From: an uncultured Bacteroidales bacterium
GTDB taxonomy: Bacteria; Bacteroidota; Bacteroidia; Bacteroidales; UBA932
DNA length: 59,117 nucleotides
Assembly (NCBI GenBank): GCA_947303465.1
Contig: CAMYYI010000010.1
Span: 1-59,117, forward strand
Direction: 5' to 3'
Positions 35,265 through 45,499 of the stretch are shown here, in pieces. The notes beneath the pieces were generated by a model that saw only the letters and a program-made list of their open reading frames with translations, did no database searches and was not told the DNA's origin. Numbering within the stretch: the stretch's first letter is position 1; each line of letters opens with the position of its first letter. The translations under genes and the position numbers were made by a program.

Positions 35265-36677
35265 ATGAAGACAAACATACATCGTATATTGGCTGCGGCA
35301 TCCATTGTCGTATCTGCATGCACCGTTGAATTAATTCCGGAGACTTCCATTACCGATACCAATGAAAACGCGGTGGTTTTTACAGCATCGTTCGAGCAGG
35401 CTCCCGTTCAGGGCTCCAAGGCCGTGCTTGACCTTAACGGTAGCGGCAAACCTCAGACCTTCTGGGAAGACGGGGATGCAATTTCGGTTTATTCCTCGGG
35501 AGTATCAGAATCCGGAACCGTAACCAGCTTCAAATTCATCACCACGCTGGAATCCAACTCTATATCGGCCACGTTCAAATATACTGGGGAAGAGACATTA
35601 TCCAGCGGAAAATATCTTGCAACATATCCTTACAGGGAGGGCTCCAGAGGGGTAAACTTCACCGTTACTCCCTACCGTATTGCGGCAGTGGACGTGCCTG
35701 AGAATCAGACTCTGATTGCGGGTACGTTCGACAGAAAGGCTTCTCCGGCCGTCGCCTTCGCTTCGGAAGGCAGTACGAACCTGTCGTTCAAGAACGCCGC
35801 CGCCCTTTTGAAATTCCGCGTGGCGGATGAAGGAATAGTCGGCGGAAGGATAGAAGCCAATGCGGCTGATGCAATCTCGGGCCGCTTCCGTGCCGATATC
35901 GACGCGGAAACGATGGAACCTGTCCTGGAGACGTACAGCGCGACCGGTGTCGCCCAGCAAAAGTTCATCGAATTTACGATAGATGGCAGTACGCCTTTGT
36001 CCACAGGCACGGACTATTATGTCGCCATCAGGCCGACTACCCTTACTTCCGGTTTGAGGATTTTCCTTGACGGCAGGGAGGTGAAAACTCTGGATGTATC
36101 TCAGATACAGCGCAATACGATATATAATCTGGGAACGCTTACCATGCCTGCGGCACAGGAAGAGAAGGTCTTGGAGTTCGACTTTACGGTCGATCCCCTG
36201 GAGGGCTGGCCTACTTCCGGCGGAAGCCATCACGGCAAGGTGTGTTACTATCCCTTGTCCGGCACGGATTATTCATTCATCCTGACCGATTGCGAGGGCG
36301 CCACCAAATGCCAGACATACTGGGCAAACAATGATCCGGGCAACCGTCTGGTGCTTGCCGCCCAATACCGATATCTGGGTCTTCCTGTCATCAGCGGGTA
36401 TAAATTGACCAAGGTTAAATGTGTCAATATCAGGCTGAGCGCATCAGGTACCCCGGCAAGTCCGAAGATGGGCATCACTCACGCAATTACGTCCAGCGCG
36501 ACTGCCGCAGCCGCGGAAGACTATGTCAGCGGAGGAGAGATTCAGACCTGGGCCGGTGCCGGTGGCGGTACATATACCTACAATCTGTTGGATACCGATG
36601 ATGTTACGCAATACTACATATATGCGCTGGCAAAAGGCGCCATCGCAACGCTGACCCTTACCTACGTGCCTATATGA
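35265..36677 (+). CDS. fimbrillin-like lipoprotein with C-terminal lectin-like module
   Basis: A 470-residue protein closely paralogous to the one at 33763. Its signal region (AAASIVVSACTVE) gives a lipidated Cys near 18. The fimbrillin-like part (about 25-300) has FWEDGDAISVYSSG and PENQTLIAGTFDRKAS, and the C-terminal module (about 303-470) has GWPTSGG, YPLSGTDYSFILTDCEG, YRYLGLPVISGYKLTKV and YYIYALAKGAIATLTLTY. It ends at TGA 36675-36677, and the very same frame then continues straight into an EEP domain with no start codon between, so the stop may interrupt a former lectin-EEP fusion. Confidence 0.75.
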   Translation: MKTNIHRILAAASIVVSACTVELIPETSITDTNENAVVFTASFEQAPVQGSKAVLDLNGSGKPQTFWEDGDAISVYSSGVSESGTVTSFKFITTLESNSISATFKYTGEETLSSGKYLATYPYREGSRGVNFTVTPYRIAAVDVPENQTLIAGTFDRKASPAVAFASEGSTNLSFKNAAALLKFRVADEGIVGGRIEANAADAISGRFRADIDAETMEPVLETYSATGVAQQKFIEFTIDGSTPLSTGTDYYVAIRPTTLTSGLRIFLDGREVKTLDVSQIQRNTIYNLGTLTMPAAQEEKVLEFDFTVDPLEGWPTSGGSHHGKVCYYPLSGTDYSFILTDCEGATKCQTYWANNDPGNRLVLAAQYRYLGLPVISGYKLTKVKCVNIRLSASGTPASPKMGITHAITSSATAAAAEDYVSGGEIQTWAGAGGGTYTYNLLDTDDVTQYYIYALAKGAIATLTLTYVPI

Positions 36678-37478
36678 AATTACGACGAAGTAGTCAGGGT
36701 CGGCAATTATAATGTCCGTTACATTACGAACGAGGATGACGAACAGAACAACTGGGCTAACCGCAAGTCCCGTGTGGTACGTTCAATAGAGGACAACGAC
36801 TTTGACTGCTTCGGACTAAACGAGTGCAGTACAGGCATACAGAGCTACTTGAGTGATGCACTTTCCGGCACTTACGGCATCCGCTATTTCAGTCCTTACG
36901 GGCAAAACGGAAACGGAAGTGCAGGGGAGGCGATAGGCCTGGCATACAAGAAGGACAAGTTCGAATTGAGCGACTGGCATTATTTCTGGCTGTCGGATAC
37001 TCCTTCCGTGATGACCACGAACGACGGAACCAAGAAACGTGGCGGGTGCTGTGCAATCCTTACGGTCAGGAAAACAGGGACGAAACTTTTCGTGATGGTA
37101 ACCCACGGGGCACTGGACGCAGATGCCAGGGCAGCCCATGCCGCACAGTACGAAAAAATGGAGAAGCAATACAATAAGGGGGACCTTCCGTCACTGTTTG
37201 TAGGAGATATGAACGCTCTCCCGGACGACCCTGCCACCGTTGTATACAGACAATACTGGGACGACGCTTATCTAAGCTCGAAAGTGGTTACCGGACCTTA
37301 TTGTACCTTCAATGCCTTCAGCCTGGCCCGCAACATGTACACTTACGACAAACGGCTGGACTACATCTACTATCGCGGATGCACGTCCCTCCGTTACAGG
37401 TGCAACGACAAGCTATACGATGGCTATTATGCTTCGGACCATCTTCCCGTATATGCGGACATAAGTCTCAGAAACTGA
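36678..37478 (+). pseudogene. EEP-domain region without a start codon, in frame behind the upstream TGA
   Basis: From 36678 the frame of the preceding gene stays open to TGA 37476-37478. It encodes a near-complete EEP domain: VRVGNYNVRY, FGLNEC, MVTHGALD, FVGDMNALPDD and ASDHLPVYAD. No ATG, GTG or TTG precedes the first catalytic strand; the first candidate, GTG 36774, would drop the GNYNVR motif and its Asn. It is therefore either the 3' part of a gene broken by a nonsense change (for example CGA or AGA to TGA), or made only by readthrough. It is paralogous to the two fused EEP domains at 29.9 and 32.8 kb. Its end overlaps the convergent DUF5020 gene. Confidence 0.7.
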
Positions 37479-38193
37479 TTCTCAGTCCTGCCATGGGGCG
37501 GGCGCGGAAGCCGCTGCAACCCAGATAGTTGTAAGAGAGTTCCAGTTCGCCGCCAATGCTGAGCCCGTCCCAGCCAATAAACTGCCCCGCGGAATACCAT
37601 ATCTGCGGGGTTGTTTTTAGTGTGAAGTAAGCGGGTTGCGGCTCTTTTGGCTTTTCCTCTCCGTACCAGTACTTGATATCCTCGCCCCAGGCCTTGAAAA
37701 GGCCGCGGAACTCCAGTCCCTTGATGCCCATCAGGTCTTTCAGGTCCCACAGTACCGAAAGCTCCAGGGGTACCGTGGCATATGCACCGGTGAGGGAATT
37801 TCCGTTGAAAGTCTTGAAGAGCAGGCTTACTTTTACCAGGTCTTTCAACGGCAGCTTGTAGTCCAGGCCGAACAGCCAGTTGCAGTTGTCCATGTTCATG
37901 AAGCCGTTGAACTCGGCATGCAGTCCGAAGTTTTCAAACGGGGTGTCCTTCCAGAATACAAAGGTACGGGCAACCTCCAGGTAAGTCTTTCGCAGGCTGA
38001 ATGGAGTTGAACGGAAGCCGAAGTCGGCACGGGCGTAGGTGCCGCCGAAAGGATCATCGGCATAGGACTGCAGTATGGCCGCCACGCCGCGGCTGTCTTT
38101 ACCGAAATTATATCCGCCGATTACGTCCGTTACCTGTGAACGGGCGCCGAGCGAGGCTGCGAGAAGCAGCAGGACTGTAAGAACTCTCTTCAT
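37468..38193 (-). CDS. DUF5020-family (Tsx-like) outer-membrane protein
   Basis: A 241-residue protein with signal peptide (LLLLAASLGARSQ). The rest is alternating beta-strand sequence ending in an aromatic-terminated strand (AGLRISF), as in outer-membrane barrels. I recognise it as DUF5020, related to the nucleoside channel Tsx; a nucleoside channel next to the pyrimidine operon would make sense but is inference. Start ATG 38193 is chosen for its signal peptide, with -7 box TATCTTTG (complement of 38201-38208) 7 nt upstream, inside the 3' end of pyrB. Confidence 0.72.
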   Translation of the reverse strand: MKRVLTVLLLLAASLGARSQVTDVIGGYNFGKDSRGVAAILQSYADDPFGGTYARADFGFRSTPFSLRKTYLEVARTFVFWKDTPFENFGLHAEFNGFMNMDNCNWLFGLDYKLPLKDLVKVSLLFKTFNGNSLTGAYATVPLELSVLWDLKDLMGIKGLEFRGLFKAWGEDIKYWYGEEKPKEPQPAYFTLKTTPQIWYSAGQFIGWDGLSIGGELELSYNYLGCSGFRARPMAGLRISF

Positions 38194-38197
38194 AGGA

Positions 38198-39280
38198 CTA
38201 CAAAGATAGCGAAATTTTGGCATCGCAATATGCGCAGCGCGCTGTACCGTCTTCGCTCACACGTATCCGTTTCTCTACAGCCTCGCAGTTGCAGATGCAC
38301 TTGGGATTGGGGCAGCGTCCGGCGATGTCGGCTGAAGGCCCGGGATTCCATGAATGGGCCGGGTCGTCCTTCCATTCCAATAGCTTGGTAATGAGAGCCA
38401 TACGTACGAATTTGCCGTTTTCTACCTGACGGAAGTAAGCGGCACGGCGGTCTGCATCCACCTCCGGCAGTATCTCGTTTACGCGGGGCAGCGGATGCAG
38501 CACCGCCATCCTGGGCTTTGCCAGCGCCATCTTGGCGGCATCCAGCACGAAGCTGTCCTTCACCCTGTCGAATTCGTCCTCGTCCAGGAAACGTTCCTTC
38601 TGCACGCGGGTCATGTAGAGCACGTCAAGTTCCGGCATAACTTCTTCTATAGTATGGACTTCCCTGTAGCTGATGCCCACTTTATCACATACGTCCTGCT
38701 TGATGTAGTCCGGCAGACGCAGTTCGTCGGGGGCAATCAGGATGACCTTTATATCCCTGTAGCGGGCAAGTGCCTTGATGAGCGAATGTACGGTGCGCCC
38801 GAATCGCAGGTCGCCGCAGAAGCCTATGGTGATTCCGTCTATGTGCCCAAGCTCGCGCTTGATGGTGAGCAGGTCTGTAAGCGTTTGCGTGGGATGGCTG
38901 TGGCTGCCGTCTCCGGCATTGATTATGGGAACCGGCGACACCTGCGCTGCGGCCAGCGGGGCGCCTTCTATATAATGGCGCATGGCTATAACATCGGCGA
39001 AGCAGCCAACCACTCGTACCGTATCCTGCACGGTTTCACCTTTGCTCACGGAGGAGTTGCGGGCGTCCGAAAACCCCAGTACGTTGCCGCCAAGCTCCAT
39101 CATCGCGGCGGTAAAGCTCAGGCGCGTACGGGTGCTGGGCTCGTAGAACAGAGTTGCCAGCTTGCGGTGCGCACAGCGTTCCTGGTACTGCCCGCGGTGA
39201 AGGATAATGTCTTCTGCCAGTTCAACGATGGCGTCGGTTTCGGCCTTGCTCAGGTCTGTAGGGTCGATCAGGTGTTTCAT
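38198..39280 (-). CDS. pyrB: aspartate carbamoyltransferase catalytic chain fused to a PyrI-type zinc domain
   Basis: A 360-residue protein. Residues 1-305 are a normal ATCase catalytic chain: [40 protein letters not shown] and [11 protein letters not shown]. The last 45 residues add four zinc-type cysteines, C323-x4-C328-x20-C349-x2-C352, matching the zinc domain of the regulatory chain PyrI (C-x4-C-x23-C-x2-C), but the allosteric nucleotide-binding domain of PyrI is absent. It condenses carbamoyl phosphate with aspartate. It is the last gene of the pyr operon and overlaps pyrE by 4 bp. Confidence 0.93.
   Translation of the reverse strand: MKHLIDPTDLSKAETDAIVELAEDIILHRGQYQERCAHRKLATLFYEPSTRTRLSFTAAMMELGGNVLGFSDARNSSVSKGETVQDTVRVVGCFADVIAMRHYIEGAPLAAAQVSPVPIINAGDGSHSHPTQTLTDLLTIKRELGHIDGITIGFCGDLRFGRTVHSLIKALARYRDIKVILIAPDELRLPDYIKQDVCDKVGISYREVHTIEEVMPELDVLYMTRVQKERFLDEDEFDRVKDSFVLDAAKMALAKPRMAVLHPLPRVNEILPEVDADRRAAYFRQVENGKFVRMALITKLLEWKDDPAHSWNPGPSADIAGRCPNPKCICNCEAVEKRIRVSEDGTARCAYCDAKISLSL
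38201..38208 (-). promoter_or_regulatory. -7 box TATCTTTG of the DUF5020 gene
   Basis: It lies within the last codons of pyrB and ends 7 nt before the ATG at 38193, so this gene can be transcribed separately from the pyr operon and with almost no leader. Confidence 0.55.
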
Positions 39281-39885
39281 AGACTGTTACGGAATTCGAT
39301 TATACTCTTTTTCTGCTCGGGAGCGATGTAGCCTTCTACTGCGGCTACTTCTACCAGCGCGTCCAGGTTACTGAGGGAATAATTGACGGTTTCGGCCGCT
39401 GCAAGCCGTTCCTGGCCTTTCCTGATACCGTAGGTGAAGATGCTGACAATGCCAAGCACCTCTGCGCCCTCTTCCCGCAGGGCGTTCACTACCTCTATGG
39501 CGCTGCCTGCGGTGGAGATGAGGTCCTCTACCACCACCACCTTGGTTCCCGGATCCAGCTTGCCCTCTATGCGGTTGGTTCGGCCGTGGCTTTTGGCCTC
39601 CCCGCGCACGTACCCCATCGGCAGGCCGAGTATGGTCGCGGTAATCGCAGCATGGGCTATGCCCGCAGTGGATGTGCCCATAAGCATCTGGCACTCAGGG
39701 AAATGCTCCTTTACGAGCGCCGCCAGTCCGGCCTCCACTTTTTCGCGTACGGCGGGAGCCGAAAGGGTGAGGCGGTTATCGCAGTAGATGGGGCTCTTGA
39801 TGCCGCTGGCCCAGGTGAAAGGGTCGTCCGGGCGCAGGAACACCGCGCCGATTGAGAGAAGTTCTTTTGCTATTTGTTTTTCCAT
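39277..39885 (-). CDS. pyrE: orotate phosphoribosyltransferase
   Basis: A 202-residue type I phosphoribosyltransferase with [16 protein letters not shown] at the start of the fold, [11 protein letters not shown] and the PRPP loop [17 protein letters not shown]. It makes OMP from orotate and PRPP. Two starts are possible: ATG 39885 ([10 protein letters not shown]) or GTG 39903 (adding six residues). The GTG and the codons behind it are part of a dispersed repeat element (39892-39918), so the ATG is preferred. The repeat-filled gap of about 100 nt to pyrF is the only sizeable gap in the operon. Confidence 0.93.
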   Translation of the reverse strand: MEKQIAKELLSIGAVFLRPDDPFTWASGIKSPIYCDNRLTLSAPAVREKVEAGLAALVKEHFPECQMLMGTSTAGIAHAAITATILGLPMGYVRGEAKSHGRTNRIEGKLDPGTKVVVVEDLISTAGSAIEVVNALREEGAEVLGIVSIFTYGIRKGQERLAAAETVNYSLSNLDALVEVAAVEGYIAPEQKKSIIEFRNSL

Positions 39886-39891
39886 ATCGGT

Positions 39892-39988
39892 GAGATTCTT
39901 CACTTCGTTCAGAATGACAGTGGCAGGTTCAGAATGACAGTGGCAGGTTCAGAATGACAGCTGTCATGTTGAGCGAAGCGAAACATCT
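39892..39988. repeat. REP-like inverted pair with internal 20-bp tandem repeat
   Basis: The minus strand of 39892-39918 reads GTCATTCTGAACGAAGTGAA plus GAATCTC, and the plus strand of 39962-39988 reads TGTCATGTTGAGCGAAGCGA plus AACATCT: two diverged copies of the widespread GTCATTCTGAGCGAAGCGAA-type element in opposite orientation, able to form a long hairpin. Between them TTCAGAATGACAGTGGCAGG is repeated in tandem (39908-39927, 39928-39947, partial to 39960). A further copy of the element is at 47861. Confidence 0.7.
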
Positions 39989-40685
39989 AAATAAACTGTT
40001 CTAAACAACGTACGTATGCCGCTACGGGGTCAGGGGCGGCCGTAACTGGCCGTCCGACAACAATGAAGTCGGACCCAAGCTCGCGTGCCTGGGCAGGAGT
40101 GGTTATGCGAACCTGGTCGTCTGCGGCGGCTCCGGCAAAACGTATTCCCGGGGTAACGGTCAGGAAGCCGTCGCCGCAGGCCTGTTTGACAAGTCCGGCC
40201 TCTCGCGGCGAGCAAACAACTCCGTCAAGACCTGCCTCACGTGCGTTCAATGCATAACGCTTGATGGTCTCTTCCATAGATGACCCTATGAGCAGTTCCT
40301 GCTGCATGCGTTCCTCGCTTGTCGATGTCAGCTGGGTTACCGCAATGAGCAGAGGACGGCTGCCGTCCTGGCGGGTGAGGCCCTCAAGTGCGGCCTTCAT
40401 CATCTCAATGGTGCCGGAAGCGTGCACGTTCACCATATCCACGTCCAGCGCTGAAAGCACCTTCATGGCCTTGCGCACGGTGTTGGGAATGTCGTGCAGC
40501 TTGAGGTCGAGGAAGATGGGATGCCCGCGGCGTTTTATTTCACGCACAATCGAAGGCCCCTCTGCGTAAAACAGTTCCATGCCTATCTTCACGAAGGGCT
40601 TTCTCTGCCCCTCGAAAAGGTCCAGGAATCTGAAAACTTCCGCCGCACTGCCGAAGTCGCAGGCTACAATAACGTCCCTTTTCAT
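39987..40685 (-). CDS. pyrF: orotidine 5'-phosphate decarboxylase
   Basis: A 232-residue TIM-barrel enzyme. [17 protein letters not shown] starts the barrel, the catalytic DxKxxD motif is in [13 protein letters not shown], and the phosphate-gripping C-terminal [17 protein letters not shown] is intact. It makes UMP, the final product of this operon. ATG 40685 overlaps the pyrD stop (ATGA); an ATG two codons upstream (40691) is the alternative. Confidence 0.95.
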   Translation of the reverse strand: MKRDVIVACDFGSAAEVFRFLDLFEGQRKPFVKIGMELFYAEGPSIVREIKRRGHPIFLDLKLHDIPNTVRKAMKVLSALDVDMVNVHASGTIEMMKAALEGLTRQDGSRPLLIAVTQLTSTSEERMQQELLIGSSMEETIKRYALNAREAGLDGVVCSPREAGLVKQACGDGFLTVTPGIRFAGAAADDQVRITTPAQARELGSDFIVVGRPVTAAPDPVAAYVRCLEQFI

Positions 40686-41593
40686 ACGCATCCGACTATA
40701 TCGCTAAGTTTCTCTATTCCAAGTTGTTCCATAAGCTGTGGCAGGGTCTCTGCTATCTCGCGGCAGGCAAAGGGATTGCGGAGGTTCTCCGATCCCACCT
40801 GCACCGCACGCGCTCCCGCCATCATCATTTCTATCACATCATTGGCAGATGAAACGCCGCCGCAGCCCATGACGGGCACGCTGCAGGCATGGGCCACCTG
40901 GTTCACCATACGCAGCGCCACGGGGAAGATGGCCGGCCCCGAGAGCCCACCGGTACGGTTTGCCAGCACCGGCTTTCGTGTCTTGATGTCTATCCGCATG
41001 CCCAGGAAGGTGTTCACCAGGCAGAGTCCGTCCGCTCCGGCATCTTCACAGGCGCGGGCTATGGCGACTATGTCGCTCACGTTGGGACTCAGCTTGACTA
41101 CCAGCGGTTTGCGTGTGACGGTACGCACTGCGGCTGTTACTTCCGCCGCTGCACGGGGATCCGTGCCGAAGGCCATCCCGCCGCCGTGCACGTTGGGGCA
41201 GGAGATATTCAGTTCAATTATATCGATTCCCTCGCAGGCGCCGGCAATACGGCAGGCCTCGCGGTATTCCTCGACCGCGAACCCGCTGATATTGGCGATG
41301 ATACATCCGTGGTACAGCTTGCGGAGCGCAGGTACTTTTTCGCTCACAAGGGCGTTTACCCCGGGGTTCTGCAGGCCTACCGCATTCAGCAGGCCCCCCT
41401 CGCACTCGGCTATACGAGGTGTGGGGTTCCCGAAGCGGGGCTCGAGCGTTGTGCCCTTCAGCGATATGCCACCGAGGATGTTGAGGTCGAAGCTGTCAGC
41501 CATCTCCAGACCGAATCCGAATGTGCCGCTGGCGGGAATCACGGGATTCTTCAGCTTCAGGCCGCAAAAGTCTGTACTTAAGTCTCTTACCAT
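40682..41593 (-). CDS. pyrD: dihydroorotate dehydrogenase, class 1B catalytic subunit
   Basis: A 303-residue FMN enzyme. [13 protein letters not shown] opens the barrel, [16 protein letters not shown] [12 protein letters not shown] carries the catalytic Cys typical of class 1 enzymes, and [20 protein letters not shown] binds the FMN phosphate. Pairing with pyrK immediately upstream makes it the NAD-dependent class 1B. The ATG at 41593 overlaps the end of pyrK by 7 bp; upstream codons of the open frame are pyrK antisense-frame sequence. Confidence 0.95.
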   Translation of the reverse strand: MVRDLSTDFCGLKLKNPVIPASGTFGFGLEMADSFDLNILGGISLKGTTLEPRFGNPTPRIAECEGGLLNAVGLQNPGVNALVSEKVPALRKLYHGCIIANISGFAVEEYREACRIAGACEGIDIIELNISCPNVHGGGMAFGTDPRAAAEVTAAVRTVTRKPLVVKLSPNVSDIVAIARACEDAGADGLCLVNTFLGMRIDIKTRKPVLANRTGGLSGPAIFPVALRMVNQVAHACSVPVMGCGGVSSANDVIEMMMAGARAVQVGSENLRNPFACREIAETLPQLMEQLGIEKLSDIVGCV

Positions 41594-42324
41594 AGCAGGT
41601 CCTCCTTCCTGAAAACGGGGCCGTCGGCGCAAACGCGTGCCGGTCCTCCTGCGGTTTGTATGGTGCATCCGTAGCAGAAGCCCGCTCCGCAGCCCATCCT
41701 TTCTTCCATGCTCGCCTCGCCCGGCGTGTCTAGCGTCTTGCAGACCGCTCTCATCATGGGCAGGGGACCGCAGGTGTAGAAGAAGTCGTGTTCCGGCAGC
41801 GGCGCGTCTGTTACCATTCCCTTTATGCCCATGGAGCCGTCCAGGGTAACGATAACAGGTTCCACTCCGAGCGCCCGGTACTCATCCTGCAGTACAACAT
41901 CGGCCGCCGTATTGAAGCACAGAACAGCGTTTACCTGCTTCCCTGCGGCAATAAGCTTCCTGGCCAGGAGATACAGCGGAGCAGAGCCCAGGCCCCCGCC
42001 CAGAAGCAGTGTGCGGTCTTTGCAAGCATTTGCAGTAAATCCATGCCCGAGAGGAGCGAGCAGCTCCAGAGCCTGCCCCGGGACCATCTGCGACAGCAGT
42101 GCTGTGCCTTCTCCTACCGTCTTGTAGATCAGCACGATACGCTCATTGTCAGCGTCGTGTACGGACAGCGGGCGGCGCAGGTACTTGCCCGGCACTTCCA
42201 GCTGCACGAACTGTCCGGGGGCGAAGTCCGGCAGGCCGTCTCCTCCCAGTTCCAGGCGGAAGCAGTTGTGGGTAACCGGCAGGTTGGAGAGTATCTCCAG
42301 GCGTATTTTACTTATACTCGGCAT
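41587..42324 (-). CDS. pyrK: dihydroorotate dehydrogenase electron-transfer subunit
   Basis: A 245-residue FAD/[2Fe-2S] protein: FAD-binding [13 protein letters not shown]-binding [15 protein letters not shown], and the C-terminal cluster ligands in [13 protein letters not shown] followed by VCADGPVF. It passes electrons from PyrD to NAD. The start overlaps the last 17 bp of carB. Confidence 0.95.
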   Translation of the reverse strand: MPSISKIRLEILSNLPVTHNCFRLELGGDGLPDFAPGQFVQLEVPGKYLRRPLSVHDADNERIVLIYKTVGEGTALLSQMVPGQALELLAPLGHGFTANACKDRTLLLGGGLGSAPLYLLARKLIAAGKQVNAVLCFNTAADVVLQDEYRALGVEPVIVTLDGSMGIKGMVTDAPLPEHDFFYTCGPLPMMRAVCKTLDTPGEASMEERMGCGAGFCYGCTIQTAGGPARVCADGPVFRKEDLLW

Positions 42325-45300
42325 CTATCGTGGATACGGTGAAGCTGATTTCTTCAAGTACGTCCAGCAGCACGCGCACGGTCTCAAGGGCCGTGAACGT
42401 GGTCACGTTGTTCTCTACCGCTATACGGCGGATATCGTAGCCGTCCAGGTGAGAAGACTTCTGGTTGATGTCTATGGTGTTGATGACATAGCTGACGTGC
42501 CCCTTGCGTATGGACTTGATTATGTCGTCGCTGCCTTCGCTGATTTTGCGGAGGGTGCGGGTGCGCAGTCCGTGCTCCTTGAGGAAGCGGGCGGTGCCGC
42601 CGGTGGCCTCCAGGTTGAATCCCAACTCGTAGAATCGGCGTATAAGCGGCAGGGCTGCCTCCTTGTCCTTGTCTGCAATGGTCACCAGAACGGTGCCGTA
42701 CGGCCTTACCAGCATGCCGGATGCCTGCAGCGACTTGTACAGGGCGCGGGTGAGCGTCTTGTCGTAACCTATGGCCTCGCCTGTGGACTTCATCTCCGGA
42801 GACAGATAGGAATCTATGCCCTTGATCTTCCCGAAGGAGAAGGCCGGAGTCTTTACGAAATGCCGCTTGCGTTCAGGGAAATAGACTTCCGTAATACCCT
42901 GTTCCTTAAGCGAATGGCCCAGCATTACGCGGGTGGCTATCTTGGCGATGGGGATGCCGGTGCTCTTGCTGATGAAGGGAACGGTACGCGACGACCTGGG
43001 GTTCACCTCAATTACATATACGTCGTCGTGCTCGTCCACGATGAACTGTATGTTGAAGAGACCTTTGATGCCTATGGCGCGGCCGAGCTGAATGGTATCG
43101 TCAATAATCTGTTTCTTGACCTTTTCGCTAAGGCTGAATGACGGGTACACGCTGATGCTGTCGCCGGAGTGGATTCCGGTGCGCTCCACATGCTCCATGA
43201 TTGCAGGGATGAAAACGTCCGTGCCGTCGCAGATGGCATCCACCTCGGTCTCGCGGCCCATTATGTAGCGGTCTACCAGAACCGGCGAATCCTCGTTGAT
43301 TTCCACCGCGTTGTGCAGATAGTGGCGGAGCATCTCCTCGTTGCCCACTATCATCATGGCGCGGCCGCCGAGCACGAAGCTCGGGCGAACCAGCACGGGG
43401 TAGCCTATCTCGGCGGCCGCCCGCACTCCGTCTTCTACATTTGTGACGGCACGAGCCTCCGGCTGGGGTATCCCGGTCTTGCGGAGTATTGCCTCGAAGA
43501 GCTTGCGGTCCTCTGCGTTGTCTATGGCCTGCAGGTCGGTGCCGATTAGGGGCACATTGAATTCCGCAAGCGGCGCCGCCAGGTTGATGGCCGTCTGGCC
43601 TCCTAGCGTAACTATCACTCCGTCAGGCTTCTCCAGATCGATCACGCTCATTACGTCCTCCGTTGTAAGGGGCTCGAAGTAGAGCTTGTCGGAAATGGTG
43701 TAGTCCGTAGAGACCGTCTCTGGGTTGTTGTTGATTATGATGGCCTCGTAACCGGCTTCCCGTATGGCCCAGATGGCATGTACGGTTGAATAGTCGAACT
43801 CCACTCCCTGGCCTATGCGTATAGGACCGGAGCCGAGAACAAGTATCTTTTTGCGATCGCTGCGTATGGATTCGTTTTCGCCTTCGTAGGTGGAATAGAA
43901 GTAAGGCACGTAGGTTTCGTGCTCGCCGGCGCAAGAGTCTATCATCTTGTAAACCGGGCGTATTCCCAGTCCGGTACGCAGGCGTATCATGTCTATCTCG
44001 TTCATGCCGCGCAGCTGGCCCAGGAACTTGTCACCGAATCCCATTCGCTTGGCCTTCAGCAGCAGCTCGGCGCTGAGTTCGGGGGCGGCCTGGATTTCAC
44101 GCTCCAGACGCACTATGTTGTATATCTTCTCCAGGAAGAGCACGTCTATCTTGGTGCGGTCGTAGATGCGGGCCAGGTCTATACGCAGGCGCAGCAGCTG
44201 GGCAATCGCGTATATGCGGTCGTCGGTGGGGCGGCTGATGTAGTCCAGCAGGCGCTCCATGCTCCAGTCGTCGAACTTCTTCTTCCAGATATGGCAGCAG
44301 CCGTTTTCCAGGGAACGTATGGCCTTCAGGAGGCTTTCTTCCAGCGTGCGGCCTATGCTCATGACCTCTCCGGTCGCCTTCATCTGGGTGCCCAGCTCGT
44401 TGGACGCCTCGGTGAACTTGTCGAAGGGGAAGCGGGCGACTTTCGTTACAACGTAGTCGATGGCCGGCTCGCAGCAGGCGGGCTGGTCGGCAATGATAAT
44501 CTCGTCCAGGGTGAGCCCTACGGCGATTTTTGCGGTAACGCGGGCGATGGGGAAACCGCTTGCCTTGGATGCCAGGGCGGATGAACGCGATACGCGGGGG
44601 TTGACCTCTATGAGGTAGTACTTGAAGGACAGGGGATCCAGTGCGAACTGCACGTTGCAGCCGCCTTCAATTCCGAGTGCGCGTATGAGTTTGAGAGCGG
44701 AGTCGCGCAGCAGCTGGTATTCCTTGTCGGTGAGCGTCTGTGCGGGCGCTACCACCATGGAGTCTCCGGTATGCACGCCCACGGGGTCGATGTTCTCCAT
44801 GCTGCACACAGCGATCGCCGTGTCTGCAGAGTCGCGCATGACCTCGAACTCTATCTCCTTGAATCCCTTGATGCTCTTTTCTACCAGTACCTGGTGTACG
44901 GGGGATAGTGCAAGGGCGTTGGGTATCAGGTCGAGCAGTTCTTCCTCGTTGTCGGCAAAGCCGCCGCCTGTGCCTCCGAGGGTGAACGCGGGCCTCAGGA
45001 TCACAGGGTAGCCTATCTCTGCGGCAACCTTCACTCCCTCCTCCACGCTATAGCAGATTTCCGAGGGGATGACGGGCTCGCCTATGCTCATGCAGAGCTC
45101 CTTGAACTTTTCCCTGTCCTCAGCCTTCTCTATACCTTCGAATGAGGTGCCCAGAATCTCAACTCCGCACTCCTCGAGTATCCCCTTGCGGGCCAGCTGG
45201 ACGGCCATGTTGAGACCGGTCTGCCCGCCAAGTCCGGGAACTATGGCGTCCGGGCGTTCGTAACGTATTATTTTGGCTATGTACTCCAGTTTGAGCGGCT

Positions 45301-45499
45301 CCATGTAGACCTTGTCGGCCATCTGGGTGTCCGTCATGATGGTGGCGGGGTTGGAGTTAACCAGTATGACCTGGTAGCCTTCCTCCTTAAGGGCAAGGCA
45401 TGCCTGGGTGCCGGCGTAGTCGAATTCCGCCGCCTGTCCTATGACGATAGGCCCCGAGCCTATCACCATCACCTTCTTAATGTCAGTCCTCTTTGGCAT
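42308..45499 (-). CDS. carB: carbamoyl-phosphate synthase large subunit
   Basis: A 1063-residue protein of normal length with two homologous ATP-grasp halves (for instance [18 protein letters not shown] and [18 protein letters not shown]) and a C-terminal MGS-like allosteric domain (about 930-1063). The first half makes carboxyphosphate and carbamate, the second phosphorylates carbamate. No key residue is obviously missing. It overlaps carA at its start and pyrK at its end. Because the partner CarA seems to lack glutaminase residues, this CarB may depend on free ammonia. Confidence 0.96.
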   Translation of the reverse strand: MPKRTDIKKVMVIGSGPIVIGQAAEFDYAGTQACLALKEEGYQVILVNSNPATIMTDTQMADKVYMEPLKLEYIAKIIRYERPDAIVPGLGGQTGLNMAVQLARKGILEECGVEILGTSFEGIEKAEDREKFKELCMSIGEPVIPSEICYSVEEGVKVAAEIGYPVILRPAFTLGGTGGGFADNEEELLDLIPNALALSPVHQVLVEKSIKGFKEIEFEVMRDSADTAIAVCSMENIDPVGVHTGDSMVVAPAQTLTDKEYQLLRDSALKLIRALGIEGGCNVQFALDPLSFKYYLIEVNPRVSRSSALASKASGFPIARVTAKIAVGLTLDEIIIADQPACCEPAIDYVVTKVARFPFDKFTEASNELGTQMKATGEVMSIGRTLEESLLKAIRSLENGCCHIWKKKFDDWSMERLLDYISRPTDDRIYAIAQLLRLRIDLARIYDRTKIDVLFLEKIYNIVRLEREIQAAPELSAELLLKAKRMGFGDKFLGQLRGMNEIDMIRLRTGLGIRPVYKMIDSCAGEHETYVPYFYSTYEGENESIRSDRKKILVLGSGPIRIGQGVEFDYSTVHAIWAIREAGYEAIIINNNPETVSTDYTISDKLYFEPLTTEDVMSVIDLEKPDGVIVTLGGQTAINLAAPLAEFNVPLIGTDLQAIDNAEDRKLFEAILRKTGIPQPEARAVTNVEDGVRAAAEIGYPVLVRPSFVLGGRAMMIVGNEEMLRHYLHNAVEINEDSPVLVDRYIMGRETEVDAICDGTDVFIPAIMEHVERTGIHSGDSISVYPSFSLSEKVKKQIIDDTIQLGRAIGIKGLFNIQFIVDEHDDVYVIEVNPRSSRTVPFISKSTGIPIAKIATRVMLGHSLKEQGITEVYFPERKRHFVKTPAFSFGKIKGIDSYLSPEMKSTGEAIGYDKTLTRALYKSLQASGMLVRPYGTVLVTIADKDKEAALPLIRRFYELGFNLEATGGTARFLKEHGLRTRTLRKISEGSDDIIKSIRKGHVSYVINTIDINQKSSHLDGYDIRRIAVENNVTTFTALETVRVLLDVLEEISFTVSTIDAEYK

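Noticed and set aside
36675..36677. Programmed readthrough, selenocysteine or reassigned TGA
   Set aside because: TGA ends several intact genes here (for example the gene ending at 17567), no selenocysteine-type stem-loop is evident after the codon, and the upstream protein is complete by comparison with its paralogue. A nonsense change is simpler.
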